Positions 24,663 through 34,670 are shown, numbered from the stretch's first letter. The stretch: 64,000 nucleotides of DNA from Hymenobacter persicinus (GCF_004167665.1 NZ_SEWE01000022.1:16034-80033); one strand, 5' to 3'. The notes: generated by a model not told the origin, from the sequence alone. Made by a program: numbers and translations.

Positions 24663-27344
24663 ATGTCCATCGCCAAAACCTATACCCCCGCCGACGTGGA
24701 AGCCAAGTGGTACCAGCGCTGGCAGGAGCAGGGCTTTTTCAAAGCCAAGGCCAACCCCCGCAAGCAGCCCTACACCGTCGTGATTCCGCCGCCCAACGTG
24801 ACGGGCGTGCTGCACATGGGCCACATGCTCAACAACACGATTCAGGATGTGCTGGTGCGCCGGGCCCGCATGCAGGGCAAGGAAGCCTGCTGGGTGCCCG
24901 GTACCGACCACGCCTCCATTGCCACCGAGGCTAAGGTAGTGGCCTTGCTCAAGGAGCAGGGCATCGAGAAGAAGGATTTGACCCGGGAGCAATTCCTGGA
25001 GCACGCCTTTGCCTGGAAGGAAAAGTACGGCGGCATCATCCTCGAGCAGCTCAAGCAGCTCGGCGCCTCCTGCGACTGGGACCGGACCCGCTTCACCATG
25101 GAGCCCGAGCTGACCCAGGCCGTATTGCGCGTGTTCGTGGATCTGCACCAGAAGGGCCTGATTTACCGCGGCATCCGCATGGTGAACTGGGACCCGCTGG
25201 GCCAGACCGCGCTGAGTGATGAGGAAGTGATTCCGAAGGACGTGATGGCCAAGATGTACCACCTGCGGTATGAAGTTGTCAGGGAATCGTTGTCAGTTGT
25301 TAGTGAGCAGAACGATGCTGACAACCAACAACTGACAACTGACAACTACCTGACCGTGGCTACCTCGCGGCCCGAAACCATCATGGCCGACGTGGCCGTG
25401 GCGGTGAACCCCAACGACCCGCGCTACACCCACCTGCACGGGGCCAAGGTGCGCATTCCGCTGCTGGGCCGCGAAATCCCGGTGATTCTGGACGAGTACG
25501 TGAGCATCGACTTCGGCACGGGCGCGCTGAAGGTGACGCCGGCCCACGATTTGAACGACTACGAGCTGGGCGTCAAGCACAATCTGCCCGTTATCGACAT
25601 TCTCAACAACGACGGCACGCTCAACGAAAAAGCAGTGCTCTACGTGGGCCAGGACCGGTTTGCGGCCCGCCGCAACATCGTCAAGGACCTGGAGGAGGCC
25701 GGCCACCTGGTGAAGGTGGAGGAGTACGCCAGCATCGTGCAGACCTCGGAGCGCACCAAGGCCGTCATTGAGCCGCGCTTGAGCATGCAGTGGTTCCTGA
25801 AAATGGAGCAGATGGCGGGGCCGGCGCTGGAAGTGGTGGAAAACGACACCGTGAAGCTGCACCCGGCCAAGTTCAAGAACACCTACCGGGTGTGGATGGA
25901 GAACGTGCGCGACTGGTGCATCTCGCGGCAGCTGTGGTGGGGCCAGCAGATTCCGGCCTTCTACCTGCCCGACGGCTCCTACGTGGTGGCCCTCACGGCC
26001 GAAGAAGCCCTGGAGCTGGCCCGGGAGCAAAGCGGCAACCCGGACCTGCAGCTCAGCGACCTGCGCCAGGATGAGGACGTGCTTGACACGTGGTTTTCGT
26101 CGTGGCTGTGGCCGATTTCGGTGTTCGACGGCTTCAAGGACCCCGACAACGCCGACGTTAACTATTTCTACCCCACCAACGACCTGGTCACGGGTCCGGA
26201 CATCCTGTTTTTCTGGGTGGCCCGCATGATCATGGCCGGGCTGGAGTACCGCAAGGAAGTCCCTTTCCGCAACGTGTACCTGACCGGCATCGTGCGCGAC
26301 GCCCAGGGCCGCAAGATGAGCAAGCAGCTCGGCAACTCCCCCGACCCACTCGATTTGATCAAGCAGTTCGGCGCCGACGGGGTGCGCACCGGCATGCTGT
26401 TCTCGGCCCCGGCCGGTAACGATTTGCTCTACGACGAGAAGCTGGTGGAGCAGGGCCGTAACTTCACCAACAAGCTCTGGAACGCCTTCCGCCTCACCCA
26501 GGGCTGGGAAGTGGACGCCACGCTGCCCTTCGCCAATGAAAAGGCCGTGGAATGGTTCGGGTCCCGCCTGCAGACGGCCATTGCCGAGCTGGACGAGCAC
26601 TTCGAGAAGTTCCGGATTTCAGATGCGCTGATGACCGTGTACAAGCTGGTGTGGGACGACTTCTGCTCGTTCTACCTCGAGATGGTGAAGCCCGCCTACC
26701 AGGCCCCCATCGACGCCGAAACGCTCAAGCACACCACCGGCTTCCTCGAAACCCTGCTCAAGCTGCTCCACCCGTTCATGCCCTTCATCACGGAGGAAAT
26801 CTGGCACGAGCTGGCCGAGCGGGGCCCCAAAGAGTACGTGTGCGTAGCGGCCTGGCCCAAGGCCCAGCCCGCCGCCGGCGCCGCCGAGCTGATTGCCCGC
26901 ATGAGCAAGGCCCTCGACATCGTCGCCGGGGTGCGCGTGATTCGCAACCAGAAGGGTCTGGGCCCCAACAAGCCCCTGACCCTGGCCGCCAAAACCACCG
27001 ATGCCAGTCTGCTGCAGGATTATGACGCGGTGATTCGCAAGTTGGCCGCCCTGACCGACATTAGTACGGTGGAGGCCGCGCCGGCCGCCGCGGTGGGCTT
27101 CGTAGCCGGGGGCGTGGAGTACTTCGTACCCCTGGAAGGCCAGATTGACCTGGGCGCCGAGAAGGAGCGCCTGGCAAAGGAAATCGACTACGCCCGCGGC
27201 TTCCGCGACTCGGTCCTGAAAAAGCTCGGCAACGAGAAGTTCGTGGCCAACGCTAAGCCCGACGTGCTGGAGCGGGAGCGGCAGAAGCTGGCCGACGCCG
27301 AAGCCAAAATCACGGCCCTCGAGCAAAGCCTGGCGGCCCTGTAA
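24663..27344 (+). CDS. valS: Valyl-tRNA synthetase with an in-frame repeat insertion
   Basis: An 893-residue class I synthetase charging tRNA-Val. The HIGH-type motif is HMGH at 51-54 (after PPNVTGVL), KMSKS-type is KMSKQ near 550, and the CP1 editing domain starts at [20 protein letters not shown]. The anticodon-binding domain and a C-terminal coiled coil (about 825-893) follow. Residues about 205-228, at the entry to the editing domain, are encoded by a 72-bp copy of intergenic repeat family B (25275-25346); the family normally has only a short hairpin there. ATG 24663 is chosen since homology starts there. Confidence 0.95.
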   Translation: MSIAKTYTPADVEAKWYQRWQEQGFFKAKANPRKQPYTVVIPPPNVTGVLHMGHMLNNTIQDVLVRRARMQGKEACWVPGTDHASIATEAKVVALLKEQGIEKKDLTREQFLEHAFAWKEKYGGIILEQLKQLGASCDWDRTRFTMEPELTQAVLRVFVDLHQKGLIYRGIRMVNWDPLGQTALSDEEVIPKDVMAKMYHLRYEVVRESLSVVSEQNDADNQQLTTDNYLTVATSRPETIMADVAVAVNPNDPRYTHLHGAKVRIPLLGREIPVILDEYVSIDFGTGALKVTPAHDLNDYELGVKHNLPVIDILNNDGTLNEKAVLYVGQDRFAARRNIVKDLEEAGHLVKVEEYASIVQTSERTKAVIEPRLSMQWFLKMEQMAGPALEVVENDTVKLHPAKFKNTYRVWMENVRDWCISRQLWWGQQIPAFYLPDGSYVVALTAEEALELAREQSGNPDLQLSDLRQDEDVLDTWFSSWLWPISVFDGFKDPDNADVNYFYPTNDLVTGPDILFFWVARMIMAGLEYRKEVPFRNVYLTGIVRDAQGRKMSKQLGNSPDPLDLIKQFGADGVRTGMLFSAPAGNDLLYDEKLVEQGRNFTNKLWNAFRLTQGWEVDATLPFANEKAVEWFGSRLQTAIAELDEHFEKFRISDALMTVYKLVWDDFCSFYLEMVKPAYQAPIDAETLKHTTGFLETLLKLLHPFMPFITEEIWHELAERGPKEYVCVAAWPKAQPAAGAAELIARMSKALDIVAGVRVIRNQKGLGPNKPLTLAAKTTDASLLQDYDAVIRKLAALTDISTVEAAPAAAVGFVAGGVEYFVPLEGQIDLGAEKERLAKEIDYARGFRDSVLKKLGNEKFVANAKPDVLERERQKLADAEAKITALEQSLAAL
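25275..25346. repeat. Inverted-repeat element B2, inside valS
   Basis: GTTGTCAGTTGTTAG-type words face CTGACAACCAACAACTGACAACTGACAAC-type words around a short spacer. Its 72 bp equal 24 codons, so the valS frame is kept, and no stop codon arises on the valS frame. Same words as elements B1, B3 and B4. Confidence 0.85.
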
Positions 27345-27361
27345 AGCCCTGTCGCCGCCGC

Positions 27362-27405
27362 CCGAAAGAGCTGTTCCCAACCCGGAGCAGCTCTTTCGGC
27401 TTTTT
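27362..27405 (+). terminator. Rho-independent terminator after valS
   Basis: A 16-bp stem with one G-T pair (27362-27377 with 27384-27399) followed by five T. Confidence 0.9.
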
Positions 27406-27512
27406 CCCCCGGGGCTGTTCGGCCCTGCCTACCCCAGCCTACGTACACCGGCGCCGGGCCCACCCGCTGCGGCCCGCCACCTGACCTCCCGTTCCAAAGC
27501 GCCTGACTTTTT

Positions 27513-29558
27513 ATGATTAATCCTCCCGTAGCCGCTCCCAAGCCCAAAGCGCTTGTTTCGCCCTTCGGCACCCGCACCGACAACTACTACTGGCTCAACC
27601 AGCCCCAGGACCCGGAGGTGCTCGACTACTTGCGGGCCGAAAATGCCTACTTCGAGCAGCAGATGGCCCCAGTAAAAGACTTGCAGGAAGCCCTGTTTCA
27701 GGAAATCAAAAGCCGGATCCAGGAGCAGGATGAGTCCGTGCCCTACCGCGAAAACGGCTATTACTACTACGTGCGCTACGAGGAGGGCGGGGAGTACCCG
27801 ATTTACTGCCGCAAGCCCGGCAGCCTGTCGGCACCCGAACAGGTGCTGCTCAACGCCAACGAACTAGCTGCGGGCCACGCCTACTACCAGATCGGGGGCT
27901 TCGAGGTAAGCGACGACAACGCGGTGCTGGCCTACTCCGAGGATACCGTCAGCCGCCGCCTCTACACCCTGCGCTTCCGCAACCTAGTGACCGGGGAGCA
28001 GTATCCCGAGCAGATTCCGAATACCAGCGGCAACGCCGTGTGGGCCACCGACAACCAGACGGTGTTCTACACCAAAAAGGACGAGGCCACTCTGCTCGAC
28101 TACCAGGTCTACCGTCATACCCTCGGTACCGACCCGGCCCTCGACGTGCTGGTCTACGAGGAAACCGACAATACTTTCTACACCGGCGTGAGTCGGTCCA
28201 AGTCCCGGGAGTACATCTTTTTGCACATGGGCAGCACGATGTCGGCGGAGGTGCGCTACCTGCCGGCCGCTACGCCCACGGCCGAGCCCCGGGTGTTTCT
28301 GGCCCGCGAGGACGACCACCTCTACGAAGTCGAGCACTTCGGGCCCGACTTCTACGTGCTGTCCAACGCCGGGGCGCCCAACTTCCGCCTGCTCAAAACG
28401 CCCGTCGCGGATACGGCCAAGGCGAACTGGCAGGAAGTGATTCCCCACCGTGCGGACGTGTTTCTGGAAAACATGGAGCTGTTCCGCGACTACCTCGTGC
28501 TGGGCGAGCGGCAGGAGGGGCTGCTGCGCCTGCGCGTGATTCGGTGGCAGGACGGGGCGGAGCACTACCTCAACTTCGGCGAGCCCACCTACACGGCCTT
28601 TATCGGCATCAACCCCGAGTTTGACACCCCGGTGCTGCGCTACGGCTATTCGTCCCTGACCACGCCGACCTCGACCTACGACTACGACATGGCCACCCGG
28701 ACCAAGACCCTGCTCAAGGAGCAGGCCGTGCTGGGCAGCTTCCGCAAGGAGGACTACGTGACCGAGCGCGCCTACGCCCCGGCCACCGACGGCACCCTGA
28801 TTCCGCTGTCCATCGTCTACCGCCGCGGGTTTCAGAAGGACGGTAGCGCCCCGCTCTTGCAGTACGCCTACGGCTCCTACGGCCTGTCGATGGATGCGGC
28901 CTTCAGCTCGGCCCGCCTGAGCTTGCTTGACCGGGGCTTTGCCTACGTTATCTGCCACATCCGGGGCGGGCAGGAGCTGGGCCGGCAGTGGTACGAAGAC
29001 GGCAAGAAGCTCAAGAAGATGAACACCTTCACTGACTTCACCGACTGCTCCCGCTTCCTGATTGAGCAAGGCTATACGGCCCCCGACCGGCTCTTTGCCA
29101 TGGGCGGCTCGGCCGGGGGGCTGCTGATGGGCGCGGTGGTCAATCTGCACCCCGAGTACTACCGGGGCGTGGTAGCCGCCGTACCCTTCGTGGACGTAGT
29201 CACGACTATGCTCGACGACACCATTCCGCTCACCACCGGCGAGTACGACGAGTGGGGCAACCCCAACCAGCGGGAGTTTTACAACTACATGCTGTCCTAC
29301 TCGCCTTACGACCAAGTGCGGGCCCAGGCCTACCCCAACATGCTCGTCACCACCGGCCTGCACGACTCCCAGGTGCAGTACATTGAGCCGGCCAAGTGGG
29401 TAGCCAAGCTACGGACCCTGAAAACTGACCAGAACCTGCTGCTGCTGCACACCGACATGGATGCCGGCCACGGGGGCGCCTCCGGCCGCTTCAAATCTAT
29501 CCACGACGTGGCCCGGCAGTACGCCTTTCTGCTGCTGCTCCTTGGCCGCCCCGCCTAG
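27513..29558 (+). CDS. ptrB: S9 family oligopeptidase (oligopeptidase B-like)
   Basis: A 681-residue serine peptidase: N-terminal seven-bladed propeller (about 60-400) and C-terminal alpha/beta-hydrolase domain. The catalytic Ser is in MGGSAGGLLMG, Asp in TGLHDSQV and His in DAGHGGASGR. The EYDEWGNP segment is typical of oligopeptidase B, which cleaves short peptides after basic residues. No signal peptide, so probably cytoplasmic. Substrate preference is inferred from the family only. A perfect terminator follows. Confidence 0.9.
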   Translation: MINPPVAAPKPKALVSPFGTRTDNYYWLNQPQDPEVLDYLRAENAYFEQQMAPVKDLQEALFQEIKSRIQEQDESVPYRENGYYYYVRYEEGGEYPIYCRKPGSLSAPEQVLLNANELAAGHAYYQIGGFEVSDDNAVLAYSEDTVSRRLYTLRFRNLVTGEQYPEQIPNTSGNAVWATDNQTVFYTKKDEATLLDYQVYRHTLGTDPALDVLVYEETDNTFYTGVSRSKSREYIFLHMGSTMSAEVRYLPAATPTAEPRVFLAREDDHLYEVEHFGPDFYVLSNAGAPNFRLLKTPVADTAKANWQEVIPHRADVFLENMELFRDYLVLGERQEGLLRLRVIRWQDGAEHYLNFGEPTYTAFIGINPEFDTPVLRYGYSSLTTPTSTYDYDMATRTKTLLKEQAVLGSFRKEDYVTERAYAPATDGTLIPLSIVYRRGFQKDGSAPLLQYAYGSYGLSMDAAFSSARLSLLDRGFAYVICHIRGGQELGRQWYEDGKKLKKMNTFTDFTDCSRFLIEQGYTAPDRLFAMGGSAGGLLMGAVVNLHPEYYRGVVAAVPFVDVVTTMLDDTIPLTTGEYDEWGNPNQREFYNYMLSYSPYDQVRAQAYPNMLVTTGLHDSQVQYIEPAKWVAKLRTLKTDQNLLLLHTDMDAGHGGASGRFKSIHDVARQYAFLLLLLGRPA

Positions 29559-29580
29559 GCACGCACGGACTGTCAGTAAC

Positions 29581-29618
29581 AACAACGCCCCGCCATGTTC
29601 GCACGGCGGGGCGTTGTT
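29581..29618 (+). terminator. Hairpin terminator after the S9 peptidase
   Basis: A perfect 14-bp stem AACAACGCCCCGCC with GGCGGGGCGTTGTT; the T-tract is poor, but the A-side and T-side of the stem fit a bidirectional terminator. Confidence 0.75.
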
Positions 29619-29646
29619 GCTATTAGAAATGCCTTGGGCACACTCT

Positions 29647-29859
29647 CTAGCGGCTGCGGGCAGTGTCGGTGGCCGGCAGGTTGCCGCGGGGCACGTTGCC
29701 GTTGGCCTTCATCTGAAGCTGGAAGCTGACCTGTTCACAGTCGGCGAAGCGCTTCTCCGAGACTTTCAGGGCTTCCTCCAGGCGGGTTATCTGCTGGTAG
29801 AGGTACAGGATCAGGCCCAGGGAAAGCACCAGGGCGGCAATGGTCAGCGCGTTTTTCAT
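29647..29859 (-). CDS. Small single-span membrane protein
   Basis: A 70-residue protein: one hydrophobic segment (about residues 4-21, ALTIAALVLSLGLILYLY), then a short coiled-coil-like stretch (QQITRLEEALKVSEKRFADCEQ) and a hydrophilic tail. N-terminus inside with the helix outside or in the periplasm is plausible. No family recognised. It lies after the E2 terminator on the same strand and ends close to the S9 terminator. Confidence 0.6.
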   Translation of the reverse strand: MKNALTIAALVLSLGLILYLYQQITRLEEALKVSEKRFADCEQVSFQLQMKANGNVPRGNLPATDTARSR

Positions 29860-29873
29860 AAAGCGGGGCAGGC

Positions 29874-29909
29874 AAAAAAGAACGTCATGCCGGGGGCGGC
29901 ATGACGTTC
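29874..29909 (-). terminator. Rho-independent terminator after the E2 gene
   Basis: On the minus strand: a perfect 12-bp stem GAACGTCATGCC with GGCATGACGTTC, then six T. Confidence 0.92.
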
Positions 29910-29927
29910 GGGTAAGGCAACGAGGGG

Positions 29928-31307
29928 TTAGATAGCCGTGTTCGGGTCGAACTGCTCGAGGTAATCGGCCACCTTGCGCACGAACATGCCGCCCAGCGAA
30001 CCATCGACCACGCGGTGGTCGTAGGAGTGCGAGAGGAACATGAAGTGACGCACGCCAATGAGGTCACCCTGAGGGGTTTCTATCACGGCCGGCTTCTTCT
30101 TAATAGCCCCCACGGCCATGATGGCCACCTGGGGCTGCATGATGATGGGCGTGCCCATCACGTTGCCAAACGAGCCCACATTGCTGAGCGTGTAGGTGCC
30201 GCCTTCCAGATCCTCGGGCTTGAGCTTGTTGGCCCGGGCCCGGGAAGCCAAGTCGTTGACTTTCTTGCTCAGCCCGTTCAGGTTGAGTTGGTCGGCGTTG
30301 TGAATCACGGGCACAATCAGGTTTCCCGAGGGCAAAGCCACGGCCACGCCGATGTTGATGTCGCGCTTCTTGATGATGTAGTCGCCGTCGATGGAGACGT
30401 TAATCATCGGGAAGTCCTGGACGGCGCGGGCCACGGCCTGGATGAAGATGGGCGTGAAGGTCAGGTTCTCGCCCTCGCGCTTCTTGTAGGCATCCTTATG
30501 CTTGTTGCGCCAGTTCACGATGTCAGTTACATCGGCTTCCACGAAGCTCGTCACGTGGGGCGAAATGCGCTTCGAGTCGACCATGCGCTGGGCAATCATC
30601 TTGCGCATGCGGTCCATCTCAATCAGCTCCTGCCCGCCGCTCACGGAAGGCGCGGGCTTGGAAGCCACGGCTGGCGCTGGTGCCGACGCAGCAGCTGGGG
30701 CAGCCGGGGCAGGAGCTTGAGCCACGGGAGCAGCAGCAGCAGCGGCTGGTGCCGGCGCGGCGGCCTGGCCCAGCGGCTGTTTGCCGCCGGCCACGTAGTC
30801 GAGAATGTCTTTCTTGGTGACGCGACCCTCGCTGCCGGTGCCGGGCAGGTAGTCTAGGTCGGCCATCGAAATGCCTTCCTCGCGGGCAATGCTGAGCACC
30901 AGCGGGGAGTAGAAGCGGCCGGGCTGGGCCACGGCCGCAGCTTTGGCGGCTTGCGGGGCCTGGGCCTCGGGTACGTAGGGAACCTCGGGCGCGGTGCCGT
31001 TAACTGAAGGAGCCGTCTGGGGAGCAGCTGGAGCGGCGGCCGGGGCTGAAGCACCCGCGGCGGCGGCATCGGTTTCAACGATGGCAATAGGAGCGCCCAC
31101 GGCCACCACCTGGCCTTCCTGGACCAGAATCTCCTGCAGTACGCCGGCGTAGATGGCGGGAACTTCGGTATCTACCTTGTCGGTAGCTACTTCCAGCACT
31201 GATTCGTCCTGCTCAATGGCGTCGCCGACCTGCTTGAGCCATTTCAGAACGGTGCCTTCCATAATGCTTTCGCCCATCTTGGGCATCACCATTTCCACTC
31301 GTGCCAT
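29928..31307 (-). CDS. 2-oxo acid dehydrogenase complex E2 (dihydrolipoyl acyltransferase)
   Basis: A 459-residue E2. N-terminal lipoyl domain with Lys44 (EVATDKVDTEVP), a Pro/Ala linker, a peripheral-subunit-binding domain (about 130-170; FYSPLVLSIAREEGI ... GRVTKKDILDYV), a second Ala/Pro-rich linker, and the catalytic domain ending DHRVVDG with His431 and Asp435. The TDKVDTE lipoyl motif and single lipoyl domain suit a branched-chain-type or 2-oxoglutarate-type E2 rather than a typical pyruvate E2. No E1 or E3 gene is nearby. A TAnnTTTG box lies at 31356-31363. Confidence 0.9.
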   Translation of the reverse strand: MARVEMVMPKMGESIMEGTVLKWLKQVGDAIEQDESVLEVATDKVDTEVPAIYAGVLQEILVQEGQVVAVGAPIAIVETDAAAAGASAPAAAPAAPQTAPSVNGTAPEVPYVPEAQAPQAAKAAAVAQPGRFYSPLVLSIAREEGISMADLDYLPGTGSEGRVTKKDILDYVAGGKQPLGQAAAPAPAAAAAAPVAQAPAPAAPAAASAPAPAVASKPAPSVSGGQELIEMDRMRKMIAQRMVDSKRISPHVTSFVEADVTDIVNWRNKHKDAYKKREGENLTFTPIFIQAVARAVQDFPMINVSIDGDYIIKKRDINIGVAVALPSGNLIVPVIHNADQLNLNGLSKKVNDLASRARANKLKPEDLEGGTYTLSNVGSFGNVMGTPIIMQPQVAIMAVGAIKKKPAVIETPQGDLIGVRHFMFLSHSYDHRVVDGSLGGMFVRKVADYLEQFDPNTAI

Positions 31308-31355
31308 GCGGTAGTTTTCTTGGGTTGGGATTGTTGGGTGGGGAGTTTAGTGCCG

Positions 31356-31363
31356 CAAAGGTA
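31356..31363 (-). promoter_or_regulatory. TAnnTTTG promoter box upstream of the E2 gene
   Basis: TACCTTTG on the minus strand, about 50 nt upstream of the E2 ATG and after the cinA stop. Confidence 0.55.
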
Positions 31364-31472
31364 GCAGAAAGCCGCAAGCGCGGCGCCGTTTCCTGCCAAG
31401 CAGCCCGCCGATGGGCCCGAATGGCTCCCAAATGCAACGCTGGCCGCCGGGTTCCGGTCCGCGGAGCACCGC

Positions 31473-32726
31473 CTACGAAACGGGCAGACTCAGGCGCAGC
31501 AGGTTGAGCAGGCTGTTGGTGGCGTAGTCGATGTTGAGCTGGCGGCCGCGGTTGAAGCTGATCTTGCGGGCTACCGTCTGGTGGGCGTCGGCGTAGGCTA
31601 GCCAGAAGGTGCCCACGGGTTTTTCTGGGGTGCCGCCGTCGGGGCCGGCCACGCCGCTGGTGGCCACGGCCACGTCTACGCCTAGGCGCTGGCGGGCCCC
31701 CTCGGCCATCTGGCGCACCACCTCTTCGCTCACGGCTCCATGTGCAGCCAAGGTTTCAGGCAGCACACCCAGCTCTTTGATTTTGATATCGTTATGATAG
31801 GAAACAATGCTGCCCAAAAAGTAGCGCGACGAGCCCGGGACGCTGGTGAGCTTGTGGGCCACGTAGCCGCCGGTGCAGCTTTCGGCCGTACCCACCGTCA
31901 GGCCCCGCTCGGCCAGCAGCTGGCCCACGGCCTGCTCCAGGGGAATATCGGTTTCGGCAAAAATATGGTTGCCCAGGCGCCGGCGCAGCTCGGGCAACAG
32001 GGCTTCCATGCGACCCCGCAGGTTGGGCTGCCCGTCGGCCTGCCCGGTCAGGCGCAGGCGCACGGCGCCCAGCGAGGGCAGGTAGGCGAGCTTGATATTC
32101 GGGGGCAACGCATCTTCCCAGTCGGCAATCTGCTCGGCCAGAAACGACTCGCCCAGCCCCACGGTTTGAATGACAATGTGCTCGATGGGCGGGACCTGAA
32201 AGTGCCGGGCCAGGCGGGGCAGCACGGTGTCGGTCATCATGCGCTTCATTTCGAAAGGCACGCCGGGCATGCTCACGAACACGGTGCCCTTGTCCTCGAA
32301 CCACATACCTGGGGCCGTGCCCACCGCGTTGCGGATGGGCGTGCAGGTAGCGGGCAAGTAGGCCTGCTGGCGGTTCACTTCCAGCATGGGCCGGTTGAAG
32401 CGGGCAAAGATGGCTTCCACGTCGCGCAGGGAAGACTCGTTCAGGACCAACTCAGTGCCGAAGTACTCGGTCAGGATGTGCTTGGTCAGATCATCCTTGG
32501 TGGGGCCCAGGCCCCCGGTAGTCAGCACCACGTCGGCGCGGGTGCGGGCCAAATCCAGGGCCGTCACGATTTCGTCGGCCCGGTCCGAGACGCTGGTAAT
32601 CTGCCGCACCCGGATGCCGAGCTTGCCCAGCTCCTGACCCAGAAACGCCGAGTTGGTATCAATAACCTGCCCGTAGAGCAGTTCGTCGCCGATGGTAATG
32701 ATTTCCGCGTTGGGCAGCTGGGGCAT
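31473..32726 (-). CDS. cinA: CinA-like protein with nicotinamide-nucleotide amidase domain
   Basis: A 417-residue two-domain protein. The N-terminal MoCF-like domain (about 1-170; AEIITIGDELLYGQVIDTNSAFL, TTGGLGPTKDD) is the COG1058 domain; in related proteins it has ADP-ribose pyrophosphatase activity. The C-terminal PncC domain (about 255-415; TVGTAESCTGGYVAHKLTSVPGSS) deamidates NMN in pyridine nucleotide recycling. ATG 32726 is chosen: the frame stays open far upstream but that stretch lies under the oppositely transcribed DUF4197 gene. Confidence 0.93.
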   Translation of the reverse strand: MPQLPNAEIITIGDELLYGQVIDTNSAFLGQELGKLGIRVRQITSVSDRADEIVTALDLARTRADVVLTTGGLGPTKDDLTKHILTEYFGTELVLNESSLRDVEAIFARFNRPMLEVNRQQAYLPATCTPIRNAVGTAPGMWFEDKGTVFVSMPGVPFEMKRMMTDTVLPRLARHFQVPPIEHIVIQTVGLGESFLAEQIADWEDALPPNIKLAYLPSLGAVRLRLTGQADGQPNLRGRMEALLPELRRRLGNHIFAETDIPLEQAVGQLLAERGLTVGTAESCTGGYVAHKLTSVPGSSRYFLGSIVSYHNDIKIKELGVLPETLAAHGAVSEEVVRQMAEGARQRLGVDVAVATSGVAGPDGGTPEKPVGTFWLAYADAHQTVARKISFNRGRQLNIDYATNSLLNLLRLSLPVS

Positions 32727-32826
32727 GGGTCTCGGGTTAGGAAGGGGTGGGAATTTGGTGCAATTTGGGCCCTTGAGCGAATAAGACCACCACGAAGGGC
32801 GTCTGGTTTTCGTTTTTTTTCTCCCT

Positions 32827-33660
32827 ATGACTCGTTTCCGCATGCTGGCCGCCGTGGTGGCCCTGTCGGTGGTTGGCACGCAGGCCGCCACGGCCCAGAC
32901 CAAGAAAACCACCACGACCAAAAAGACGACCACCGCCAGCAAGACCACGGCGGCGAAGAAAACGACCACCAAAGTGGTAGCCAAGCCCGCCACGACCACC
33001 AAAACCACCGTCAAGACGACTACGCCCGTGGTGCCGGTGCTGCCCCCGCTCACCGCTGACGACGCCAACGCCGCTCTGCACGAGGCCCTGACGACCAGCA
33101 TCAGCAAGGCCGTAGCGCAGGCTAGTGCCCCCGACGGCTTCAACGCCAACGCCGACATCCGCCTGGTGACTCCGCCCGAGGCCGAGCTGGTGTCCACTAC
33201 CCTGCGCACCCTGCGCCTGGGCGCTTTGGTCGACAACTTCGAAGTGGCGCTCAACCACGCCGCCGAGGCTGCCTCGGCCCAGGCCAAGCCCATCTTCGTG
33301 AATGCCATCCAGAACATCAGCTTCAGCGACGCGCTGAGCCTGCTCACCAGCCGGGAGCCGGATGCGGCCACGCTTTACCTCAACGAGAAAACCGCGCCCC
33401 AGCTCGTGGCCGCCTTCACACCCGTCATGCAGGCCTCGCTGGAGCAGGCCGGTGCCACCCGGCTCTACGCCGAAATGGTGGCCCGCTACAACAAGATCCC
33501 GCTCGTCACCAAGCTCAACCCCAGCCTGACGAGCTACGCTACCGAGCAAACCGTCAACGGCCTGTTTGCGCTGATGGCCGCCGAGGAAGGCCGGATCCGC
33601 CTCAACCCCGCCGCCCGCACCTCCGAACTGCTAAGCCGCACCTTTGGCCGCAGCAAGTAA
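32827..33660 (+). CDS. DUF4197 family secreted protein, paralogue 1
   Basis: A 277-residue protein with a signal peptide (about 1-24, ending AATAQ), a Lys/Thr-rich linker of tandem KKTTT-like repeats (about 25-65), and a DUF4197 domain (about 75-277; ADDANAALHEALTTSISKAVAQASAPDGFNAN, ending AAEEGRIRLNPAARTSELLSRTFG). Expected outside the cytoplasm, probably periplasmic. The function of DUF4197 is unknown. It is a tandem paralogue of the next gene; only this copy has the basic linker. It is divergent from cinA. The KT-rich linker creates the false long extension of cinA on the other strand. Confidence 0.85.
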   Translation: MTRFRMLAAVVALSVVGTQAATAQTKKTTTTKKTTTASKTTAAKKTTTKVVAKPATTTKTTVKTTTPVVPVLPPLTADDANAALHEALTTSISKAVAQASAPDGFNANADIRLVTPPEAELVSTTLRTLRLGALVDNFEVALNHAAEAASAQAKPIFVNAIQNISFSDALSLLTSREPDAATLYLNEKTAPQLVAAFTPVMQASLEQAGATRLYAEMVARYNKIPLVTKLNPSLTSYATEQTVNGLFALMAAEEGRIRLNPAARTSELLSRTFGRSK

Positions 33661-33680
33661 CGCCGCGAGGTTCTGCTCCC

Positions 33681-33731
33681 AAGCAAACCGGTCCGCTAAG
33701 CCCACGGGGAGCTTGGCGGACCGGTTTGCTT
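33681..33731 (+). terminator. Hairpin between the DUF4197 paralogues
   Basis: A perfect 16-bp stem (33681-33696 with 33716-33731; AAGCAAACCGGTCCGC on the left) but only a short T-tract. It may terminate the first gene or protect its 3' end. Confidence 0.7.
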
Positions 33732-33816
33732 TAAAGTGGGCCGTAACCTTTTGGTCCGGTTTCTGTCTAACGGAACGCAGCGGCTGCGTTGGTCGCCTTT
33801 TTTGCCGCTTCCGGAT

Positions 33817-34581
33817 ATGAAAACTCTGCGCTATTCTCTTCTCGTGGCCGCCGGCCTCACCCTGAGCCTGAGTGCCTCGGCTCAGATATTCAGCTTGCCC
33901 AAAATCGGGGACCTATTGAAAAACAAGCCCGGCGTGGGCACTACCACGACCGGCTCTACCACCAAGGGCACGCTGAGTCAGAATGAAGCGGCCATGGGCC
34001 TGAAGGAAGCCCTGACCCAGGGGATTTCCAAGGGTGCCGACCAAGCCTCGAAGCAAGACGGCTTCTACCTCAACAAGCTGATCCGTATTCCCTTCCCGCC
34101 CGACGCCCAGCGCGTGGCCACCACGTTGCGGGCTATTGGCCTGGGCTCCCAGGTCGATAAGTTCGAGCTGTCGTTGAACCGCGGGGCCGAGGATGCGGCG
34201 AAAAGCGCCAAGCCCATTTTTCTGTCGGCCATCAAGAGCCTCACCTTCAGCGACGTCTGGGGTATTCTGACCGGACAGAAAGACGCGGCCACTCAGTACC
34301 TCAAGCGCACGACCACCGCCCAGCTCACCACGGCCTTCAAACCCATCATTCAGCAGTCCCTGGACAAGGTGAGTGCCACCCAGTACTACACCACCCTGAC
34401 AACCCGCTACAACCAGATTCCGCTGGTGAAGCCCGTGCAGACCGATCTGAACCAGTATGCCACGGACAAGGCCATCGGCGGGTTGTTTACCCTCATTGCC
34501 CAGGAAGAAGCCAACATTCGGGAAAACCCCGTGGCCCGCACCACCGAAATTCTGCGCCGCGTGTTCGGCTCGAAAGGGTAA
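33817..34581 (+). CDS. DUF4197 family secreted protein, paralogue 2
   Basis: A 254-residue protein with a signal peptide (MKTLRYSLLVAAGLTLSLSASAQ) and a DUF4197 domain that aligns with the preceding gene across its length (shared SKGADQASKQDGFYLN, FKPIIQQSLDKV and the IRENPVARTTEILRRVFG ending). It lacks the KT-rich linker. ATG 33817 is chosen because the signal peptide begins there; the longer frame reads through the preceding hairpin region. Confidence 0.87.
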   Translation: MKTLRYSLLVAAGLTLSLSASAQIFSLPKIGDLLKNKPGVGTTTTGSTTKGTLSQNEAAMGLKEALTQGISKGADQASKQDGFYLNKLIRIPFPPDAQRVATTLRAIGLGSQVDKFELSLNRGAEDAAKSAKPIFLSAIKSLTFSDVWGILTGQKDAATQYLKRTTTAQLTTAFKPIIQQSLDKVSATQYYTTLTTRYNQIPLVKPVQTDLNQYATDKAIGGLFTLIAQEEANIRENPVARTTEILRRVFGSKG

Positions 34582-34630
34582 AGAGGCATTCGGTCTTTGG
34601 GCTTAGGCTACAGCCGGTCCGCCGCCAAAA

Positions 34631-34670
34631 CAGGAAAGCCGTTCTGCAGCAATGCAGAACGGCTTTCCTG
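34631..34670. terminator. Bidirectional hairpin terminator
   Basis: A perfect 18-bp stem (34631-34648 with 34653-34670) around a 4-nt loop between convergent genes. The left side is preceded by AAAA; the right is followed by TTGTT. Confidence 0.85.

Noticed and set aside
32727..33371. Long N-terminal extension of cinA
   Set aside because: It lies antisense to the signal peptide and KT-rich linker of the DUF4197 gene; the MoCF-like domain begins at 32726.
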